Source: an uncultured Eubacteriales bacterium (GTDB lineage Bacteria > Bacillota > Clostridia > Christensenellales > UBA1242). Taken from it: a stretch of 14,780 nucleotides of DNA. The notes beneath the pieces were generated by a model, which saw only the letters and a program-made list of their open reading frames with translations, was not told the DNA's origin and made no database searches. Location of the stretch: positions 1-14,780 of the forward strand of contig CARTDZ010000026.1 in assembly GCA_949067325.1 (NCBI GenBank), read 5' to 3'. A program made the translations under genes and the position numbers. Shown piece by piece: positions 13,022 through 14,780 of this stretch; the stretch's first letter is position 1; every line of letters starts with the position of its first letter.

Positions 13022-14455
13022 TTAGCAATATAATAGTTGATTTATTAAATTGCTTGCATTTTTATCGGCTTCTTTTGTGTAGTGTGTGTAAATATTTAAT
13101 GTTGTATTTGTATCACTATGTCCAGCTCTTGCTGATACTGTTTTTATATCCATACCACGAGTAAGTTGCATGGTAATATTTGTGTGCCTTAGCCCATGCG
13201 GAGTAATTTCTTTCAGTCCATTTTTTTGTTCAAACTGTTTTAACCATCTAAAAGTTGTTGCTCCTGCCATATTTGAGCCATCCCATCTTACAAATAGTCT
13301 ATCGGTATTTGCCCATAAGTTGGCATATTTTATTTTTTCACTATCCCAAAATTTTTTGTAATCTTTTAATAATGTTACAACTCCACTTGGAATGCTAATT
13401 GTTCTGTTAGAATTTTTTGTTTTTGTATTTTTAGTTACAACCCCTATGCCACAAGCATATATACTATTTCTTGAAATCGTTACTAGTTCTTTTTCAAAAT
13501 CAAAGTCTTTCCATTCTAAACCTACCAACTCTGCGTTGCGAACACCCAAAGCAATCATTAAAGTAAATGCAACTTTTTTTCTAATATCTGTTTCATTGTT
13601 TATGCAATCTACAAAATGTTTTATAGTTTCCGTGTCATCTAATATTTCTTTTTTACCAGAAGAACCTTTTTTAATAGGACGAATAAAATCACTAGAAGCA
13701 TAATTAACACTAATTATACCTTGCCTTACTGCATCTCTAAGTATCGTATGTAGCATTATTTTAATTGCATTATTTGAGCCTCTTGAATATGGAACTTGCT
13801 CGCTTTCGGCTTTAAAATAATCTTCAAAATTTATTTTTAAACCTCTACATATTTTTTTAGCCGTTTCCCTTTTTAATTTATTACCAACTTTATAAGCGAC
13901 TTCTATGGTAGTATCAGCCAATTCACATAATTTTGCACAAGATTGAGTAGTTAGGTTTTTTGCAGTAACCAAATCTCTTATGCTTTGCTTCACGGTTATA
14001 GTTTCTTTTTTATGAGTTCGTTCGCATAGCCAATTGCAAAAGTCTTGTATTATAATTTGATTTAAACCCCTTAAAGTGTATTTGCCTAATTTATCTTTAA
14101 AAATTTTTAAATAGCCTTTGCAACTATTATAATAAGAATAGCCTTGTTCGTGGTATATTAAAATATCTTCTACCCACTTTTCAGCAAATTCATAAAATCC
14201 TATGTCTTCCATAGGCTTGTTTAAAATTCCATTTGAAAGCCTTTCAGTTTGTTCTTTTAAGTCTAATTGACATTTTAGTTTATACGATTCAATTTCTTTT
14301 TTGCCCTTTAAGTGATTAGGCACTTTATATGTTTTAACTTTTTGCTTAAATTTTTTTGTTAAAGGGTCTTTATAGTTGCACCAAAATACAAATGAAAGTT
14401 CGCCTTTTTGATTATATCGTTCTTCTGTGTGCATTAAATCATTTTTATTCTTCAT
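13022..14455 (-). CDS. Tyrosine recombinase (integrase) with an internal HTH-like insert
   Basis: Site-specific integrase of a mobile element, 477 residues from ATG 14455, chosen because GAGG lies six bases upstream; a GTG 24 bases further up lacks this. Residues 1-75 look like an arm-type DNA-binding domain. The core-binding (SAM-like) domain begins near 85. Residues ~155-214 (TAKNLTTQSCAKLCELADTT, then ETAKKICRGLKINFEDYF) look like a Cro/CI-type helix-turn-helix inserted into that domain. The catalytic domain has GVRNAELVGL with Arg 306, a Lys in the VTKNTKTK hairpin, HGLRH with His 420 and Arg 423, AGHS with His 446, and Tyr 456 in NIYTHY. All catalytic positions appear present. Codon use is far more AT-rich than in the housekeeping genes. 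The start overlaps the broken excisionase-like gene by 11 bases. Confidence 0.93.
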   Translation of the reverse strand: MKNKNDLMHTEERYNQKGELSFVFWCNYKDPLTKKFKQKVKTYKVPNHLKGKKEIESYKLKCQLDLKEQTERLSNGILNKPMEDIGFYEFAEKWVEDILIYHEQGYSYYNSCKGYLKIFKDKLGKYTLRGLNQIIIQDFCNWLCERTHKKETITVKQSIRDLVTAKNLTTQSCAKLCELADTTIEVAYKVGNKLKRETAKKICRGLKINFEDYFKAESEQVPYSRGSNNAIKIMLHTILRDAVRQGIISVNYASSDFIRPIKKGSSGKKEILDDTETIKHFVDCINNETDIRKKVAFTLMIALGVRNAELVGLEWKDFDFEKELVTISRNSIYACGIGVVTKNTKTKNSNRTISIPSGVVTLLKDYKKFWDSEKIKYANLWANTDRLFVRWDGSNMAGATTFRWLKQFEQKNGLKEITPHGLRHTNITMQLTRGMDIKTVSARAGHSDTNTTLNIYTHYTKEADKNASNLINQLLYC

Positions 14456-14666
14456 CTGGTACCTCAATAATTTTTCCACCTAAAAATATTATAAGTGAAT
14501 TGACATCAACTAAAATTTTGCTTGAATTAATTATGCAATCTATTTTTCCACTTTTGCATAATTGTCTAATAAATCACTCGCTTACTGCGGTATTTTTGTC
14601 AAGCGACCTTAATTCATCCATACAACTTTTTATGGTTTTTAATTCTGGCATAATTTTTTTAAACAT
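14445..14666 (-). pseudogene. Excisionase-like helix-turn-helix gene with in-frame TGA
   Basis: ATG 14666 follows AAGGAGC at good spacing. The frame gives KTIKSCMDELRSLDKNTAVSE, then a TGA at 14576-14574 (codon 31), then FIRQLCKSGKI, then IINSSKILVDVNSLIIFLGG and TAA at 14447-14445. This 73-codon layout matches the small excisionase/MerR-like DNA-binding proteins encoded just before integrases, with a winged-helix SEWFIRQLCKSGKI-type helix. The TGA stands where a Trp-like or aromatic residue would fit, one G-to-A change from TGG. The end overlaps the recombinase start by 11 bases, which implies coupling. It could instead be two short proteins, but the frame is uninterrupted apart from this codon. 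Confidence 0.7.
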
Positions 14667-14686
14667 ATTTTTTGCTCCTTTTTTTT

Positions 14687-14715
14687 ATATTAATTTCATT
14701 TTTTAAAAAGTTCAA
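14687..14715 (-). promoter_or_regulatory. Candidate promoter of the excisionase/recombinase operon
   Basis: Minus-strand TTGAAC (14715-14710), a 17-base spacer and TAATAT (14692-14687), 20 bases before the excisionase-like start. Each box matches 4 of 6. Confidence 0.35.
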
Positions 14716-14732
14716 GGGTTTTGAAAGGTGTT

Positions 14733-14760
14733 TTTTAAGTTGTTTTAAGTTTGCCAAGTT
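14733..14760. repeat. TTTTAAGTT direct repeats upstream of the promoter
   Basis: TTTTAAGTT at 14733-14741 and 14743-14751 (period 10), followed by a third AAGTT at 14756-14760. They lie just upstream of the presumed -35, in phase with the helix, and could be binding sites for the recombinase or its HTH. Short and AT-rich. Confidence 0.3.
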
Positions 14761-14780
14761 TTTTTAGTAAAAGTATTATA

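Noticed and set aside
14574..14576. TGA read as Trp (alternative genetic code)
   Set aside because: der, the 85-residue gene and the integrase remnant end in TGA, and Trp is TGG throughout, so a nonsense mutation is simpler.
14356..14706. 116-codon plus-strand frame at the right end
   Set aside because: Antisense to the recombinase start and the excisionase-like gene, both of which have ribosome sites and motifs.
1..14780. CRISPR array, tRNA or rRNA genes
   Set aside because: No regularly spaced repeats with unique spacers, no cloverleaf and no rRNA segments were seen.

Overview
The window looks like a chromosomal segment of a low-GC, endospore-forming Firmicute of the Clostridia type, probably one without close model relatives. 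The evidence is spoIVA, a short spoVM-like gene, the rpmB / Asp23-family / DhaL-kinase arrangement known from Bacillus and clostridia, strong AGGAGG ribosome-binding sites and rho-independent terminators. TGA is used as a stop (der and several small genes end on it) and Trp is read from TGG, so the code is standard.

Layout. 1-1764: 3' part of feoB (ferrous iron transporter), cut by the window edge. 1824-5507: der, plsY and spoIVA on the plus strand; der and plsY overlap by ATGA, while spoIVA stands apart behind a sigma-E-like promoter. 5514-6212: an unrecognised gene with its own sigma-A promoter, enclosed by two identical 29-bp terminators. 6196-6453 (minus): a small Cys-rich protein. 6576-6677: the spoVM candidate. 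6771-6960: a helix-rich block that looks like a structured RNA of unknown family. 7014-7196 (minus): rpmB, divergent from 7398-9396, an Asp23/Gls24 protein and a FakA/YloV-like kinase. 9555-10343: a TlyA-type S4/methyltransferase. 10507-10824 (minus): a 17-Cys low-complexity protein. 10966-11895: a sugar-nucleotidyltransferase-like protein. 11890-12009 (minus): a 39-residue protein with a DPLGSYTG motif and a PVQDADDL tail.

From about 12.0 kb the DNA becomes much more AT-rich and mobile. It holds the C-terminal third of a tyrosine recombinase (12143-12580), the first ~50 codons of another gene (12640-12852), and one end of an integrated element. That end has an intact tyrosine recombinase carrying an apparent internal helix-turn-helix (13022-14455, minus), preceded by and overlapping an excisionase-like gene interrupted by one in-frame TGA (14445-14666, minus). 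The rest of the element lies beyond 14780.

How the genes relate. SpoIVA and SpoVM are the two founding parts of the spore-coat basement layer in Bacillus: SpoVM recognises the curved forespore membrane and SpoIVA polymerises on it using ATP. Finding both within 1.1 kb is the main functional theme. Der and PlsY serve ribosome assembly and phospholipid synthesis. FakA-like kinase, L28 and the TlyA-like enzyme are further housekeeping genes. A recurring feature is that two very short genes (spoVM-like and the DPLGSYTG gene) have no Shine-Dalgarno but a TATAAT-like hexamer exactly six bases before the ATG, which suggests leaderless mRNAs. No CRISPR array, rRNA or tRNA was seen.
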